Part shown: positions 24,410 to 33,164 of the stretch, piece by piece
Numbering within the stretch: the first letter of the stretch is position 1
Layout: each line of letters starts with the position of its first letter
Assembly: GCA_964344255.1 (NCBI GenBank)
Contig: CAYFMQ010000013.1
Location: 31,103 to 95,102, forward strand
DNA: 64,000 bases
Source of the DNA: JAJFIE01 sp964344255
GTDB taxonomy: Bacteria; Pseudomonadota; Alphaproteobacteria; Rhodospirillales; Casp-alpha2
Direction: 5' to 3'
Notes under the pieces: model-generated
What the model saw: only the letters and a program-made list of their open reading frames with translations
What the model was told of the DNA's origin: nothing
Database searches by the model: none
Position numbers and translations under genes: made by a program

Positions 24410-26458
24410 ATGGCCATCCTGCTCGGGTTCGATACCGGTGGCACCTATACCGACGCCGTCATCTACGACGAGGATGAAGGCGTCCTGGCATCCGCCAAGG
24501 CCCTGACAACCAAGGCGGACCTCTCCATTGGCCTTGGCAATGCCCTCGGCCAGCTACCAGGCGATCTGGTCGCCGCCGCGCGCCTGGTGTCTGTTTCGAC
24601 GACTCTCGCCACAAACGCCATGGTCGAGGCCCATGCCACGCCTGCCGCCCTGATCCTGATCGGCCAGGACGAGCGCGCCCTTGGCAGGGCCGGTCTCGGC
24701 GCCCTGGTCGGAGACGGCCCCGTCGTGTTCATTCCCGGCGGCCACACCGGAACCGGCAAGGAGGTCGAACCCCTGGATGAGACCGCCGTCAGGAATGCGA
24801 TCCGTGACCTCGACCCCCAGGTCGAGGCCTTCGCTGTCGCCGGATATTTTTCCGTTCGCAATCCGGATCATGAAGATCGGGTTCACGGCCTGATCCGCGA
24901 AATGACCCATAAGCCGGTTACCTGTTCACACGAGTTAAGCTCGAACCTCGATGCGCCGCGCCGTGCGTTGACGACCCTGATCAACGCCCGGCTGATTTCC
25001 CTGCTGCAGGGGCTGATCGTATCCGTTCAGGACATGATGGCAGAACGCGACATCACCGCCCCCCTGATGGTGGTTCGCGGCGACGGCTCGCTGATTTCCG
25101 CCGCCTCCGCCCTGGAACGCCCGGTTGAGACCATCCTTTCGGGCCCGGCGGCCAGCGTGATCGGCGCCAGCCATCTCTCCGGCGCGACAAGCGGCGTCGT
25201 ATCGGACATGGGCGGAACGACCACCGACGTTGTACTGTTCGAAAACGGCCGGCCGACAGTCAACCGGGACGGCGCCATGGTCGGCGGCTGGCGCACCATG
25301 GTCGAGGCCGTCAATGTGCGGACCTATGGCCTGGGCGGCGACAGCGAGGTCAGCCACGACGACGAAAGCAACATCCTTTTAGGCCCGCGCCGCGTGGTGC
25401 CCCTGTCGCTGTTGGTCCATGAACACCCGGAAGCCCTGGAGCTTCTGAAAAGCCAACTGGACCGGCCGGTCCCGGCCTCCCATGACGGACGCTTCGCCGT
25501 CATGTTGCGCGATCCCGACAAGAACCGGGACACGGAAGAAGCCTCCGAAAGCGAAACCGCCCGCAAGCCCGGCAGGACGGAAAAGCAGATCCTCGACAAA
25601 TTGCGCCAGGGACCGACGCCCTTGCATCAGATTTCGGCCCTCGGCATGGGCGAGCGCGTCCTGGCGCGCCTGGTTGACGAGGGCAAGGTCGTCATCTCGG
25701 CCTTCACGCCGAGCGACGCCAGCCATATCCTGGGCCTGCAGGACAACTGGAACCGGGAAGCCGCCGAACTGGGCGGCACCCTGTATGTCCGCCGCCTGTT
25801 CGACCAGGGTCACTATTACGTCGCCGACGACGCCGAAGGCTTCAGCAAGGTGGTTTTCGAACGCGCCGTTGTCGAAAGCGCCAAGACCGTTACCGGCGCC
25901 GTCCTGGCGGAGCACTACGGTATCGAGCCGGAGGCGAACTCCCGTCTCGGCCACTTCCTGCTTGAAAGCGCCTCGCGCCATGCGGAAGACATCCATGACG
26001 GGCCGTTGGACGTGACCATCAACCTCGACCGTCCCCTGCTCGCCATCGGCGCTCCGGCAGCGACCTACTACGGCGGCGACAAGGGCGCGGCATCCCGGAT
26101 CAAGGCCTCGCTGGTCAGCCTGCCCCACGCCGATGTCGCCAACGCCGTTGGCGCCGTGGTCGGCAGTGTCAAGGGCGAGGCCCAGGCGCTGATCACGGAA
26201 CCTGAATCGGGCCGATTCAGGGTTCATTCCGACTTAGGGGTCAAGGACTTCCCCACCCTTGAAGAAGCCGACGCATATGCCGAAGCCGGCGTCCGGGAGC
26301 TGTCCGAAGGCCGGGCCCGGGAACGCGGCGCATCCGAAACCGATACGGTGCTGAAACGCGACGATATCAAGGTCGAGGTCGTCGGCGGCGGCCATGTCTT
26401 TGTGGAAAGCAAGCTGACGGCAATCTCGCGCGGCAGGCCCGATCTCGGGAATGGGTAA
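24410..26458 (+). CDS. hydantoinase/oxoprolinase family protein (HyuA-like)
   Basis: A 682-residue ATP-dependent amidohydrolase subunit of the ASKHA fold. The N-terminal part (1-180) opens with GFDTGGTYTDAVIYDED, the phosphate loop of the family. The central part (200-320) has LSGPAASVIGA, MGGTTTDVVLFENG and YGLGGDSEV. Residues about 385-445 include a helical insert (KQILDKLRQGPTPLHQIS) reminiscent of a winged helix. The C-terminal part is the conserved tail of this subfamily. The usual second subunit HyuB is absent; instead an amidohydrolase gene follows, which suggests joint breakdown of a cyclic amide or pyrimidine-like compound. GGGGAG precedes the ATG. Confidence 0.87.
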   Translation: MAILLGFDTGGTYTDAVIYDEDEGVLASAKALTTKADLSIGLGNALGQLPGDLVAAARLVSVSTTLATNAMVEAHATPAALILIGQDERALGRAGLGALVGDGPVVFIPGGHTGTGKEVEPLDETAVRNAIRDLDPQVEAFAVAGYFSVRNPDHEDRVHGLIREMTHKPVTCSHELSSNLDAPRRALTTLINARLISLLQGLIVSVQDMMAERDITAPLMVVRGDGSLISAASALERPVETILSGPAASVIGASHLSGATSGVVSDMGGTTTDVVLFENGRPTVNRDGAMVGGWRTMVEAVNVRTYGLGGDSEVSHDDESNILLGPRRVVPLSLLVHEHPEALELLKSQLDRPVPASHDGRFAVMLRDPDKNRDTEEASESETARKPGRTEKQILDKLRQGPTPLHQISALGMGERVLARLVDEGKVVISAFTPSDASHILGLQDNWNREAAELGGTLYVRRLFDQGHYYVADDAEGFSKVVFERAVVESAKTVTGAVLAEHYGIEPEANSRLGHFLLESASRHAEDIHDGPLDVTINLDRPLLAIGAPAATYYGGDKGAASRIKASLVSLPHADVANAVGAVVGSVKGEAQALITEPESGRFRVHSDLGVKDFPTLEEADAYAEAGVRELSEGRARERGASETDTVLKRDDIKVEVVGGGHVFVESKLTAISRGRPDLGNG

Positions 26459-26509
26459 CCCTTGGATCTCGCTCCGCCATCCCGGGATTGAATGCAAAGG
26501 AAAGGCACG

Positions 26510-27739
26510 ATGGACCTGGTTCTCAAGAACGCGACCGTTGCGGGCGAGGAAGACACAAGTCCCCGTGATATTGGCATCCTGGACGGCAGGTTCGCCGCCA
26601 TTGAGCCGGACCTGCCATCCGAAGGCGAATGCATCAATGTTGTCGGCAAGCTCGTCTCACCCGGTTTTGTTGAAAGCCACGTGCATCTCGACAAGTCGCA
26701 AATCCGCGACCGGAGCCGACTGATCGACGGAACGCCGGAAGAGGCGTTCAGGGACATCGTGCGGCAGAAAACCGAGTCTTTCGATCCGGAAGACGTCCAT
26801 GACCGCGGCGCAAAGACCCTGGAAAAATGCCTTCTCAATGGCACGACGCATATGCGCACCCAGCTGGAAGTCGACCCTTTTGTCGGGCTGCGCAGCCTGG
26901 AAGGCATCCTGCCGCTTATTGATGAGTATCGCTGGGCGCTGGACCTGGAGATCTGCGTCTTTCCCGAAGAAGGCCTGTTCAACCAGCCGGGCACGGAAAA
27001 GCTGATGATTTCAGCGCTTGAGCGCGGCTGCCGCGTTATCGGCGCCAACCCCATCGATGATACAGATCCGCTGAAACAGATCGATTGGGTCTTCGACGTG
27101 GCGCGCGACTTCGACATAGACGTGGACATGCATCTTGACCCTGACGAAAACCCGGATGACATGCTTGTCGGGTATGTCTGCGACCTGACGGAAAAGCATG
27201 GTTATCAGGGCCGCGTAACCCTGGCGCACCTGAACAAGCTGACGGCGGTGCCGGAGCCCGCGTTAAATGACATCGCCCGCCGGATGGCTGCAACGGGCGT
27301 CGCCGCCACCGTGCTGCCGGTCACCGATCTCTACATGGCGGGCCGTGACATGGACCACAATGTCATTCGCGGAGTCCTGCCCGCCCACCGCTTGATCAGG
27401 CAGGGGGTCAACTGTTCGATTTCCACCAACAATGTGGTCAATTCCATCGCGCCGTTCGGGCTCTGCTCGCCGATCCATCTCGCCAACCTGTACGCCATGA
27501 TCTGCCATGTCTGGCAGGACGAGGACTTCATCGAGTGCTATGAAATGATCACGCGGCGGGCCGCCATGATCATGCGGAATGACGACTACGGCATCGCCGT
27601 CGGAAAACCGGCGGACTTCGTCGTCCTGGACAACCGGGACCGCATTCACGCCGTTTGCGAACCGGCGCAGCCTCTTTACAGCTTCAAGCGCGGCAAGATG
27701 GTTTTCCGGCGTGAGGCCGGGGCGCTCTGCAATGCATAA
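26510..27739 (+). CDS. amidohydrolase, cytosine-deaminase-like
   Basis: A 409-residue metal-dependent hydrolase of the amidohydrolase superfamily. Metal ligands appear as HVHLDK (about residue 58), a central HLDPDE, the HLNK following VTLAH, and an STNN segment that holds the last aspartate-type region. The HxHLDK form matches the cytosine deaminase/N-isopropylammelide branch. The ATG at 26510 is preferred: AAAGGAAAGG lies just upstream. It follows the HyuA-like gene after 51 bases, so both probably act on one nitrogenous ring compound; which one cannot be said. Palindromic repeats follow the stop. Confidence 0.85.
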   Translation: MDLVLKNATVAGEEDTSPRDIGILDGRFAAIEPDLPSEGECINVVGKLVSPGFVESHVHLDKSQIRDRSRLIDGTPEEAFRDIVRQKTESFDPEDVHDRGAKTLEKCLLNGTTHMRTQLEVDPFVGLRSLEGILPLIDEYRWALDLEICVFPEEGLFNQPGTEKLMISALERGCRVIGANPIDDTDPLKQIDWVFDVARDFDIDVDMHLDPDENPDDMLVGYVCDLTEKHGYQGRVTLAHLNKLTAVPEPALNDIARRMAATGVAATVLPVTDLYMAGRDMDHNVIRGVLPAHRLIRQGVNCSISTNNVVNSIAPFGLCSPIHLANLYAMICHVWQDEDFIECYEMITRRAAMIMRNDDYGIAVGKPADFVVLDNRDRIHAVCEPAQPLYSFKRGKMVFRREAGALCNA

Positions 27740-27745
27740 ATTACT

Positions 27746-27816
27746 GGCCCCCCGCCTTCGCGGGGGCGACTGTTTCGGATTTAATAAGTCGTCATTCCCG
27801 CGCAGGCGGGAATCCA
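27746..27816. repeat. two REP-like palindromes
   Basis: CCCCGC-CTTC-GCGGGG at 27750-27765 and ATTCCCGC-GCAG-GCGGGAAT at 27794-27813. The second, with flanking GTC and CCAG, matches the widespread GTCATTCCCGCG...CGGGAATCC intergenic palindrome of proteobacteria. Neither has a T-run. The stretch 27740-28342 holds these, the second GTCTAC-type cluster, and no convincing gene. Confidence 0.8.
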
Positions 27817-27890
27817 GACTGGTATGCAGCGCTTAGAACGCCGGTTCCGGGTAGGGTCACCCCACCCGGTCTAAGCCATTGAAATTCAAC

Positions 27891-28007
27891 AAAATGTAGA
27901 CATTTGTAGACAAATGTACACATCTGCTTTTCCTACCCATCTGGTTATGTAACGATTCCAAGGACTTAAGGTCGGAATTTTCCATAATAATGTAGACTTT
28001 TGTAACG
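27891..28007. repeat. GTCTAC/GTAGAC motif cluster, copy 2 (inverted)
   Basis: GTAGAC occurs at 27896, 27906 and 27992, with degenerate copies at 27916 and 28002, again about ten bases apart. CTTAAG is at 27965-27970. The 17-mer at 27991-28007 is the exact reverse complement of 2711-2727, and the adjoining CATTnTnnTGGAA segment is also shared, so the two clusters are inverted copies of one element about 25 kb apart. Confidence 0.75.
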
Positions 28008-28342
28008 CGACCTCATCATTTTCCCAGAAATCACCGCACCTGGCTGAACCCGGCTCAAGCACGGTCTTAAAGCGTTCATATGCGGGCATACGAAATCACT
28101 TCGATAGACATCTTCACCATGTCAAAGAGCATAAAACCAAACTAGGAATATAAGCATATTTTAAGGCAAAAGTCAAGTTGAAACACGCATCACAAGAATA
28201 TTGTTTTGTTACACCCACCGATAGTGTCCGCCATCACATCCGGATTGGGAAATTTGTGGCATGAGAAGAAAAGTGCCGCATTTTTTGTTATCAACTGCAT
28301 ACCATTCAATGTACGATGGTCTTGGTTTTGGGGTTGGGATTA

Positions 28343-29098
28343 ATGGAACGCCGCGAGAATAATGACAGGCGGAATGGGCTTGAGCGCCGGTCAGGTGCTG
28401 AGCGACGGGCAAGCAGCCTGAAAGACCATAGACAATCCGCTTTGATAAACGACCTTGCAAACAAGCGTATGCAAGATGACCGGCGCGGCGTGGATTGGCG
28501 GCTGCGTCCCGACCGCCGTCTGTGTGAACGCCGGATTTATCATTCAGCGCCTGTTCCCCCGCCATATGAATATAACCTTTCCTCCCAGCCCCTGCTGGAA
28601 CTCGGCTGGGAAGGATCAAGCAGTTTTATCAGTTCCGGAAACATTCTCGAAACCGACTACGCCCGGTATTTGTTCAACTGGTGGCTGGGAAAATGCGGGA
28701 ACGGGTTGTTGCCGCGGTTTGTCGATATCGATCTTATGGATCTGTCGAATATCGCCCCTTACCTCATCATCAGGGACCTGCTTGATGACGGCGGCGATTT
28801 CAGGGTCCGGTTCTGGGGAACGGAAATGACCCGCTGGTTCGACTTCGACGGATCGCAAAAGAACATGAAAGACTATTACTCCCCGGAAAAATGGGAATAT
28901 GTCTTCTCGGAATTACTCAGCGTCATACAAACCGGTTTTCCGAAACGGGTGACATCGTCATTCCCGGTCAAATACGAAGGGGACGCCCTGTTCGAGGGCC
29001 TGTACTTGCCCCTGCTGGGCCGGGAAGACCGGATTGAGCATGTTCTTTCCGTCGAACAGTATGTCCTGACATCGGATCGGGGCGCAAATCTCACCTGA
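28343..29098 (+). CDS. PAS-like domain protein with Arg-rich N terminus
   Basis: A 251-residue protein. The first 70 residues are strikingly basic with about seven RR pairs in an ERR/DRR pattern (ERRENNDRRNGLERRSGAERR and later PDRRLCERR). Residues 100-245 resemble the PAS_5 type of sensory domain found in many Rhodospirillales proteins: YLFNWWLGKCGNGLLPRFVDID, then RVRFWGTEMTRWFDFDG and a final LPLLGREDRIEHVL. There is no output domain. The ATG at 28343 is chosen over an upstream frame because GGGGTTGGGA precedes it. Likely a small-ligand sensor; the partner is unknown. Confidence 0.75.
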   Translation: MERRENNDRRNGLERRSGAERRASSLKDHRQSALINDLANKRMQDDRRGVDWRLRPDRRLCERRIYHSAPVPPPYEYNLSSQPLLELGWEGSSSFISSGNILETDYARYLFNWWLGKCGNGLLPRFVDIDLMDLSNIAPYLIIRDLLDDGGDFRVRFWGTEMTRWFDFDGSQKNMKDYYSPEKWEYVFSELLSVIQTGFPKRVTSSFPVKYEGDALFEGLYLPLLGREDRIEHVLSVEQYVLTSDRGANLT

Positions 29099-29103
29099 GT
29101 TTG

Positions 29104-29856
29104 TCAATGACCTGCCGTCGATCCCCCTTCAATCTGCAGGGCGGAGCCGGTCACGTTGGGGGCTCCCGCCAGGTAAAGAATGGCATCGGCGATTTCCGAA
29201 GGCTCGGCGATGCGCTTCAGGGGCGCGTAGCCGATCAATTCCTGCTCTGTCGCCGCCGGATCATCCGTGCGGTCGATATAATCCCGTCGCACCATGTCCG
29301 TATCCACATAGCCCGGACACACGCAGTTCACCCTCACCTCGGGCGCCAGTTCCAGCGCCATGGCCCTGGTCAGGTTCACCACGCCGCCCTTTGATGCGCA
29401 ATAGATGCTCAGGCCCTGTTCGCCGATCAATCCTGCGTCGGAGGCGATATTGATGATATTGCCGCGGGAAGATCGAAGCGCCGCAACGGCGGCCCTGCAA
29501 CTAAAGAAGGTGCCCTTCAGGTTCACATCCATGGTCCTGTCCCATAGGGCCTCGTCACAATCCTCGATCTCGCGGAAATAGCCGACACCGGCGCTGTTCA
29601 CCAATACATCCAGCCCGCCCAGAGCATCCAGGGCGGTCTTGACGGCCTGATCGCAACCTTCGACCGTTCCGACGTCGCCTTGTGCTGCGGCAAGGTTATC
29701 CCCGCCGCCCAAACGTTCAACAGCCGCTGCGACGGTTTCTTCCGTGCGCCCGTTCACGGCGACGCGGGCGCCGGCGTCCAAAAAGGCGGAAACGGCGGCG
29801 AAGCCGATACCTCTCGATCCGCCGGTAACCAGAATGCGTTTTCCTGAAAATGTCAT
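29104..29856 (-). CDS. short-chain dehydrogenase/reductase, FabG-like
   Basis: A 250-residue classical SDR: TGGSRGIG cofactor loop, NSAG, catalytic serine in NIASDAG, and YCASK as the YxxxK pair, followed by VCPGYVDTDM. The arginine in NGRTEE after the second strand suggests NADP. The substrate is unknown. It follows a 62-residue membrane protein after 19 bases, on the same strand as coq9 and def. Confidence 0.9.
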   Translation of the reverse strand: MTFSGKRILVTGGSRGIGFAAVSAFLDAGARVAVNGRTEETVAAAVERLGGGDNLAAAQGDVGTVEGCDQAVKTALDALGGLDVLVNSAGVGYFREIEDCDEALWDRTMDVNLKGTFFSCRAAVAALRSSRGNIINIASDAGLIGEQGLSIYCASKGGVVNLTRAMALELAPEVRVNCVCPGYVDTDMVRRDYIDRTDDPAATEQELIGYAPLKRIAEPSEIADAILYLAGAPNVTGSALQIEGGSTAGH

Positions 29857-29875
29857 CGTACCAGATCCGGCCGGG

Positions 29876-30064
29876 TTATGACGTTGACGGCCGCATGCGC
29901 AGCACGGGTATGATCGAGAAGATACAGGCGAAGAAGAACAGCAGGCTGGCGAGAATGCTGATCATGTCGCCCATGCGGACGCTGGCCCATGTGAATAGGA
30001 CTGCAGAACCGGTAAACAACAACCAGCCCACAAGCGTTAACCACCAGTCTCTGCGCGTCATCAT
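29876..30064 (-). CDS. small membrane protein with two helices
   Basis: A 62-residue protein with two hydrophobic stretches (about 8-28 and 34-54), a positive start (MTRRDWW) and a basic end. A GGGGG stretch lies about eleven bases upstream of the ATG. The function is unknown. It sits between COQ9 and the SDR on the same strand, so it may be part of that operon. Confidence 0.65.
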   Translation of the reverse strand: MMTRRDWWLTLVGWLLFTGSAVLFTWASVRMGDMISILASLLFFFACIFSIIPVLRMRPSTS

Positions 30065-30132
30065 ATGTCTTTTTCCCCCTTACCTGTTCGTTCTACGCGG
30101 TTATGGATAACCGCTTCATTGATTTGTGGCCG

Positions 30133-30831
30133 CTATCGCCCGAGCCTGCTTTCAAAAACCCTTTTCAGCGCGCCCAAGGGGCTTTTCATGCCGGCCATTT
30201 CGCTTCTTTTTGCCATGCGCTCCTTCAGGCGCCGGGGCAGACCGAAGGTGGTCAGCACATCCTGGATACGCCGGTCCAGGTAGCCCCAGGTGTCGGGATA
30301 GTCGCCTTCCTCATCAGGCGTATCGGACAACCAGTAAAGCACCGTCGTGGTGTAGACGGGCGCGAGCAGGCCGCGCTTGGTGTAATAGTTCCAGTCCGCC
30401 GAGCGGTCGCCGGCCGCGTACCACATCCGGTTCACGGTCCGGAACGTATTTTTTGCGGCGATTGGCGTGTTAAGCGGGATCGCCAGCCAGGAAAGCAGGT
30501 GTCTCAGGGCCTCGCGGTGCTCGATGTTCGCCATGATGCGCGCACGGACGGCTGCGGCGATCCGGTCTCGGATGCGCATGTTTTCGAGATCAAGCCCGTT
30601 CAGGGCTTCAAGCATCCGGTTGTCGGCCCATTCAGACCAGGTTTCCGCCCATTGCGTCAGGCCGCGGGGAAAGACCCGTTTGACCATCAGGGCGTCAAAA
30701 CCGGCGTCCCTGGCGCCGGCCTCAAGGGCCGTCATGGTCCAGCCGTCGAACGGCACGTGGGCGAGCGCCGCCAGCGTGATCTGTTCGCGGATGGCGCTCT
30801 TGTCGAAAGCCTTGTCTTTGCGTTCAGGCAC
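30133..30831 (-). CDS. COQ9 family protein (ubiquinone biosynthesis)
   Basis: COQ9 is a lipid-binding partner of the COQ7-type hydroxylase in ubiquinone synthesis and has a TetR-like fold. The 232-residue product has the family N terminus (AALAHVPFDGWTMTALEAGARDAG), a tetrapyrrole-independent helical core, LLSWLAIPLNTPIAAKNTFRTVNRMWYAAGDRSADWNYYTKRGLLA, and a conserved YLDRRIQDV. It overlaps the deformylase gene by eight bases, so translation is probably coupled. Confidence 0.92.
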   Translation of the reverse strand: MPERKDKAFDKSAIREQITLAALAHVPFDGWTMTALEAGARDAGFDALMVKRVFPRGLTQWAETWSEWADNRMLEALNGLDLENMRIRDRIAAAVRARIMANIEHREALRHLLSWLAIPLNTPIAAKNTFRTVNRMWYAAGDRSADWNYYTKRGLLAPVYTTTVLYWLSDTPDEEGDYPDTWGYLDRRIQDVLTTFGLPRRLKERMAKRSEMAGMKSPLGALKRVFESRLGR

Positions 30832-31366
30832 CGTTCTCTTCCATTTCTACCCGTTGAGCCAGTTCCTCATTATAACCAAAGGACGACAGGTCCTCCATAC
30901 GCATCGGGTACAGGATTCCGTCCAGGTGATCGCATTCGTGCTGCAAAACCCGGGCATGGAAGCCTGAGGCTTCGCGCTCTATTGCATTCCCGGCCAGATC
31001 GAGGGCCGAGAGTCCGATCCGCCTGTACCGCGGCACCAGACCCGACATGCCGGGAAGCGAAAGGCAGGCCTCGCGGCCTAAGTCCGTTTCATCGTCCAGC
31101 GGCGTGAGAACGGGGTTGATCAGGGCGCTCAACTCGACGGCTTCGCTTTCTTCCGCCTCGGCCCTTCCCTTCGGTACGTGATAGACGACGACGCGCAACG
31201 GCACATGGACCTGGGGCGCTGCGAGGCCGACACCGGGGGCGTCCAGCATTGTCTCGACCATGTCGCCGACAAGCATGGCGATCGACGAATCCGTAGGGTC
31301 GTCAACCGGGTCGGCCGGGCGGGATAAAACCGGATGGCCCATTCGGGCAATTTTCAGTAAAGCCAA
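30824..31366 (-). CDS. def: peptide deformylase
   Basis: Removes the formyl group from the N-terminal methionine of new proteins. The 180-residue product carries the three family motifs: GVGLAAPQV, EACLSLPG (metal cysteine; the usual EGCLS glycine is alanine here) and HECDHLDG with two histidines for metal and a glutamate as catalytic base. The G-to-A change and the extra cysteine suggest it may be a second deformylase paralogue. Its stop overlaps the COQ9 start. Confidence 0.92.
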   Translation of the reverse strand: MALLKIARMGHPVLSRPADPVDDPTDSSIAMLVGDMVETMLDAPGVGLAAPQVHVPLRVVVYHVPKGRAEAEESEAVELSALINPVLTPLDDETDLGREACLSLPGMSGLVPRYRRIGLSALDLAGNAIEREASGFHARVLQHECDHLDGILYPMRMEDLSSFGYNEELAQRVEMEENGA

Positions 31367-31443
31367 GCGTTTAGGTCCTTTTTGCAGGGTTTGCCCAGTA
31401 TTATATTTTTGTCATATTTTTACACGTTTTTTTGTCTTGGGGG

Positions 31444-31472
31444 TTCACATTCCCGAATTGGTGTGGTAGAAG
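31444..31472 (+). promoter_or_regulatory. sigma70-type promoter of rpsU
   Basis: TTCACA and TAGAAG separated by 17 bases, 65 bases before the rpsU start. Five and four of six positions match the consensus. Confidence 0.5.
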
Positions 31473-31535
31473 CCGCAACCCTAAGAAAACGGGGCGCATG
31501 GGGCGTCCCCCAACATGAATGAGAGTTTGATAAAC

Positions 31536-31739
31536 GTGCAAGTATCGGTTCGCGATAACAATGTCGATCAGGCGCTGAAGGTTCTGAAGAAGAAAATGCA
31601 GCGCGAAGGTATCTTTCGTGAAATGAAGCTTCGCCGCTCTTACGAAAAGCCCTCCGAAAAGCGGGCTCGTGAGAAGGCTGAAGCCGTGCGCCGCGCCCGC
31701 AAGCTGGAGCGCAAGCGCCTCGAACGCGAAGGCTTCTAA
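31536..31739 (+). CDS. rpsU: 30S ribosomal protein S21
   Basis: A 67-residue basic protein needed for translation initiation. The GTG at 31536 gives the family N terminus QVSVRDNNVDQALKVLKKKMQ; an ATG at 31515 would add seven residues. The rest (REMKLRRSYEKPSEKRAREKAEAVRRARKL) is canonical. A hairpin terminator follows and a sigma70 promoter precedes it, so it is monocistronic. Confidence 0.96.
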   Translation: MQVSVRDNNVDQALKVLKKKMQREGIFREMKLRRSYEKPSEKRAREKAEAVRRARKLERKRLEREGF

Positions 31740-31782
31740 GCCGGATTACCGTTATACGGGCCTGAATGGGCCTAAGCTTACC

Positions 31783-31818
31783 AAACGGCGTCACTGCCTA
31801 GAGTGTACGCCGTTTTGT
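31783..31818. terminator. long hairpin terminator between rpsU and the serine hydrolase gene
   Basis: AAACGGCGT and ACGCCGTTT form a 9-bp stem extended inwards by CACT/AGTG. It lies between convergent genes and the plus-strand T-run is short. Confidence 0.75.
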
Positions 31819-31843
31819 GTTGCCCGGATGCCGTCGGCGTCCG

Positions 31844-33022
31844 TTATCCGCCCTCATACAGACCGATGATATCCTGGCCCATGGCCATGATGTCGTTGAA
31901 AATCTCTTCATCACCGGCATCTTCCGTTTCCAGAACGCTGAAATAGGCAATCGACACCCCGGTTTCCGGGTGCGCCATCAGGAACTGTCCGGCAAAACCG
32001 GGATGGCCGAACCACGCACCGTTGGTATAGGTCATGTTGGAATACCTGACATCCAGCGGGCAATCGGCAATGACAGTGCCCCGTCCGGACCGGGTTTCCT
32101 GCATGAATGTCTTGCTTCCCACCTGCTCGCCGTTAAGCCCCTCACCCCAGCGCGCGAACAACTGGCCGTAACGGGCCAGGTCGCGGGCCGTCATGGCGCC
32201 GCCGCCGGAAACCACCGGCACCCCGTCGCAATCGAGGCCGATAAAATAGGTTCCTTCGATACCCGCAGCCTCGACAATGTCCACCAGCATCTCGCGCATG
32301 GAACGCCCGGATACCTTTTCCGCGATCCAGGCCAGCAGGTCCGTGGTGGGTGAGCGGTACTCGCAATTACCCGTCGGATTGGCGGTGTCATCGGAAACCA
32401 GCGACGCCGTATAGGCGCGCATGGAAAACTGGTCCTGACCAGCGGGCGGCAGCCGCCAGCCCATGGCGATTTCCTGGCGCGAATAGCTGGTCGGCGCGCC
32501 GGGCGCAGGGTCAATGTCGTATGGCGTGGAATAATCCTCGGCGAAATTGTTGATCACGTCCATGTCGAGCACCTGTTGCAAGGTAGCGTCGGCGTAACCG
32601 CTGCCGATCTCCTCGATGTAATGGGAAACCGGCTTTGCCAGGTCCAGCTTGCCGCTCTCAACCAGCCCGCCGATGATGAAATGCATGCAGGTCTTGGTGA
32701 TCGACTGCATGGAATGGGGCTGGTCGGGGCCGAAATCGGCGGCGTAGTCCTCATAGAGCACCTCCTGGCCCTTGAGAACGCAAAGCCCCGAGAAATGCCC
32801 ATACCCCGTCGTCATGCGCTGAACGGAAGGCAGCGCGCCGATGCGGCGGTCCACGGCCTTGCTGAGGCATAGGATCTCCGGCGCGCGAATGCTGAGCCCG
32901 TAGCGAGAAAGTTTCGCCACGTTGCGAAAGCCCCAGCGCCGCTTGTCCGAACTGTTCCAGGCTGAGGTCAGGCCGTTCAGGACATCCAAATCCGGGTTGC
33001 GTTCGGTGATGAACTTGGACAT
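31844..33022 (-). CDS. serine hydrolase of the beta-lactamase (class C) family
   Basis: A 392-residue protein of the penicillin-binding/beta-lactamase fold. The active-site SxxK is S107-I-T-K110 in SMQSITKT, the Tyr-x-Ser pair appears as EYRSPTTDLLAWI, and a distal HPGFAGQ replaces the KTG triad. There is no signal peptide, so it is probably cytoplasmic and more likely an esterase or amidase than a drug-hydrolysing beta-lactamase (inference). It stands alone. Confidence 0.83.
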   Translation of the reverse strand: MSKFITERNPDLDVLNGLTSAWNSSDKRRWGFRNVAKLSRYGLSIRAPEILCLSKAVDRRIGALPSVQRMTTGYGHFSGLCVLKGQEVLYEDYAADFGPDQPHSMQSITKTCMHFIIGGLVESGKLDLAKPVSHYIEEIGSGYADATLQQVLDMDVINNFAEDYSTPYDIDPAPGAPTSYSRQEIAMGWRLPPAGQDQFSMRAYTASLVSDDTANPTGNCEYRSPTTDLLAWIAEKVSGRSMREMLVDIVEAAGIEGTYFIGLDCDGVPVVSGGGAMTARDLARYGQLFARWGEGLNGEQVGSKTFMQETRSGRGTVIADCPLDVRYSNMTYTNGAWFGHPGFAGQFLMAHPETGVSIAYFSVLETEDAGDEEIFNDIMAMGQDIIGLYEGG

Positions 33023-33104
33023 GGCGGTACGCCTCCCTTTGTCTTGTTTATGGCCGCCAACTATAGATCAGAGACCCTTTGCGGCGCACTGTCTCAATCA
33101 TCAC

Positions 33105-33137
33105 AGAAAAAGGGCGGCCCCATTGGGGACCGCCCTT
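33105..33137 (-). terminator. terminator of the pnt operon
   Basis: AAGGGCGG and CCGCCCTT form an 8-bp outer stem with an inner CCCC/GGGG pair. Read on the minus strand it is followed by TTTTTCTG. It lies 28 bases after the pntB stop. Confidence 0.85.
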
Positions 33138-33164
33138 CTCTTCTATCCGTTAGAGTATCGGACG

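Noticed and set aside
27886..28089. Minus-strand frame of 67 residues
   Set aside because: It covers the second GTCTAC-type cluster and shows no domain. It may be a relic, but I cannot support a gene.
31844..33022. Drug-resistance beta-lactamase
   Set aside because: The SxxK serine hydrolase has no signal peptide and its KTG-equivalent is replaced; resistance cannot be claimed.
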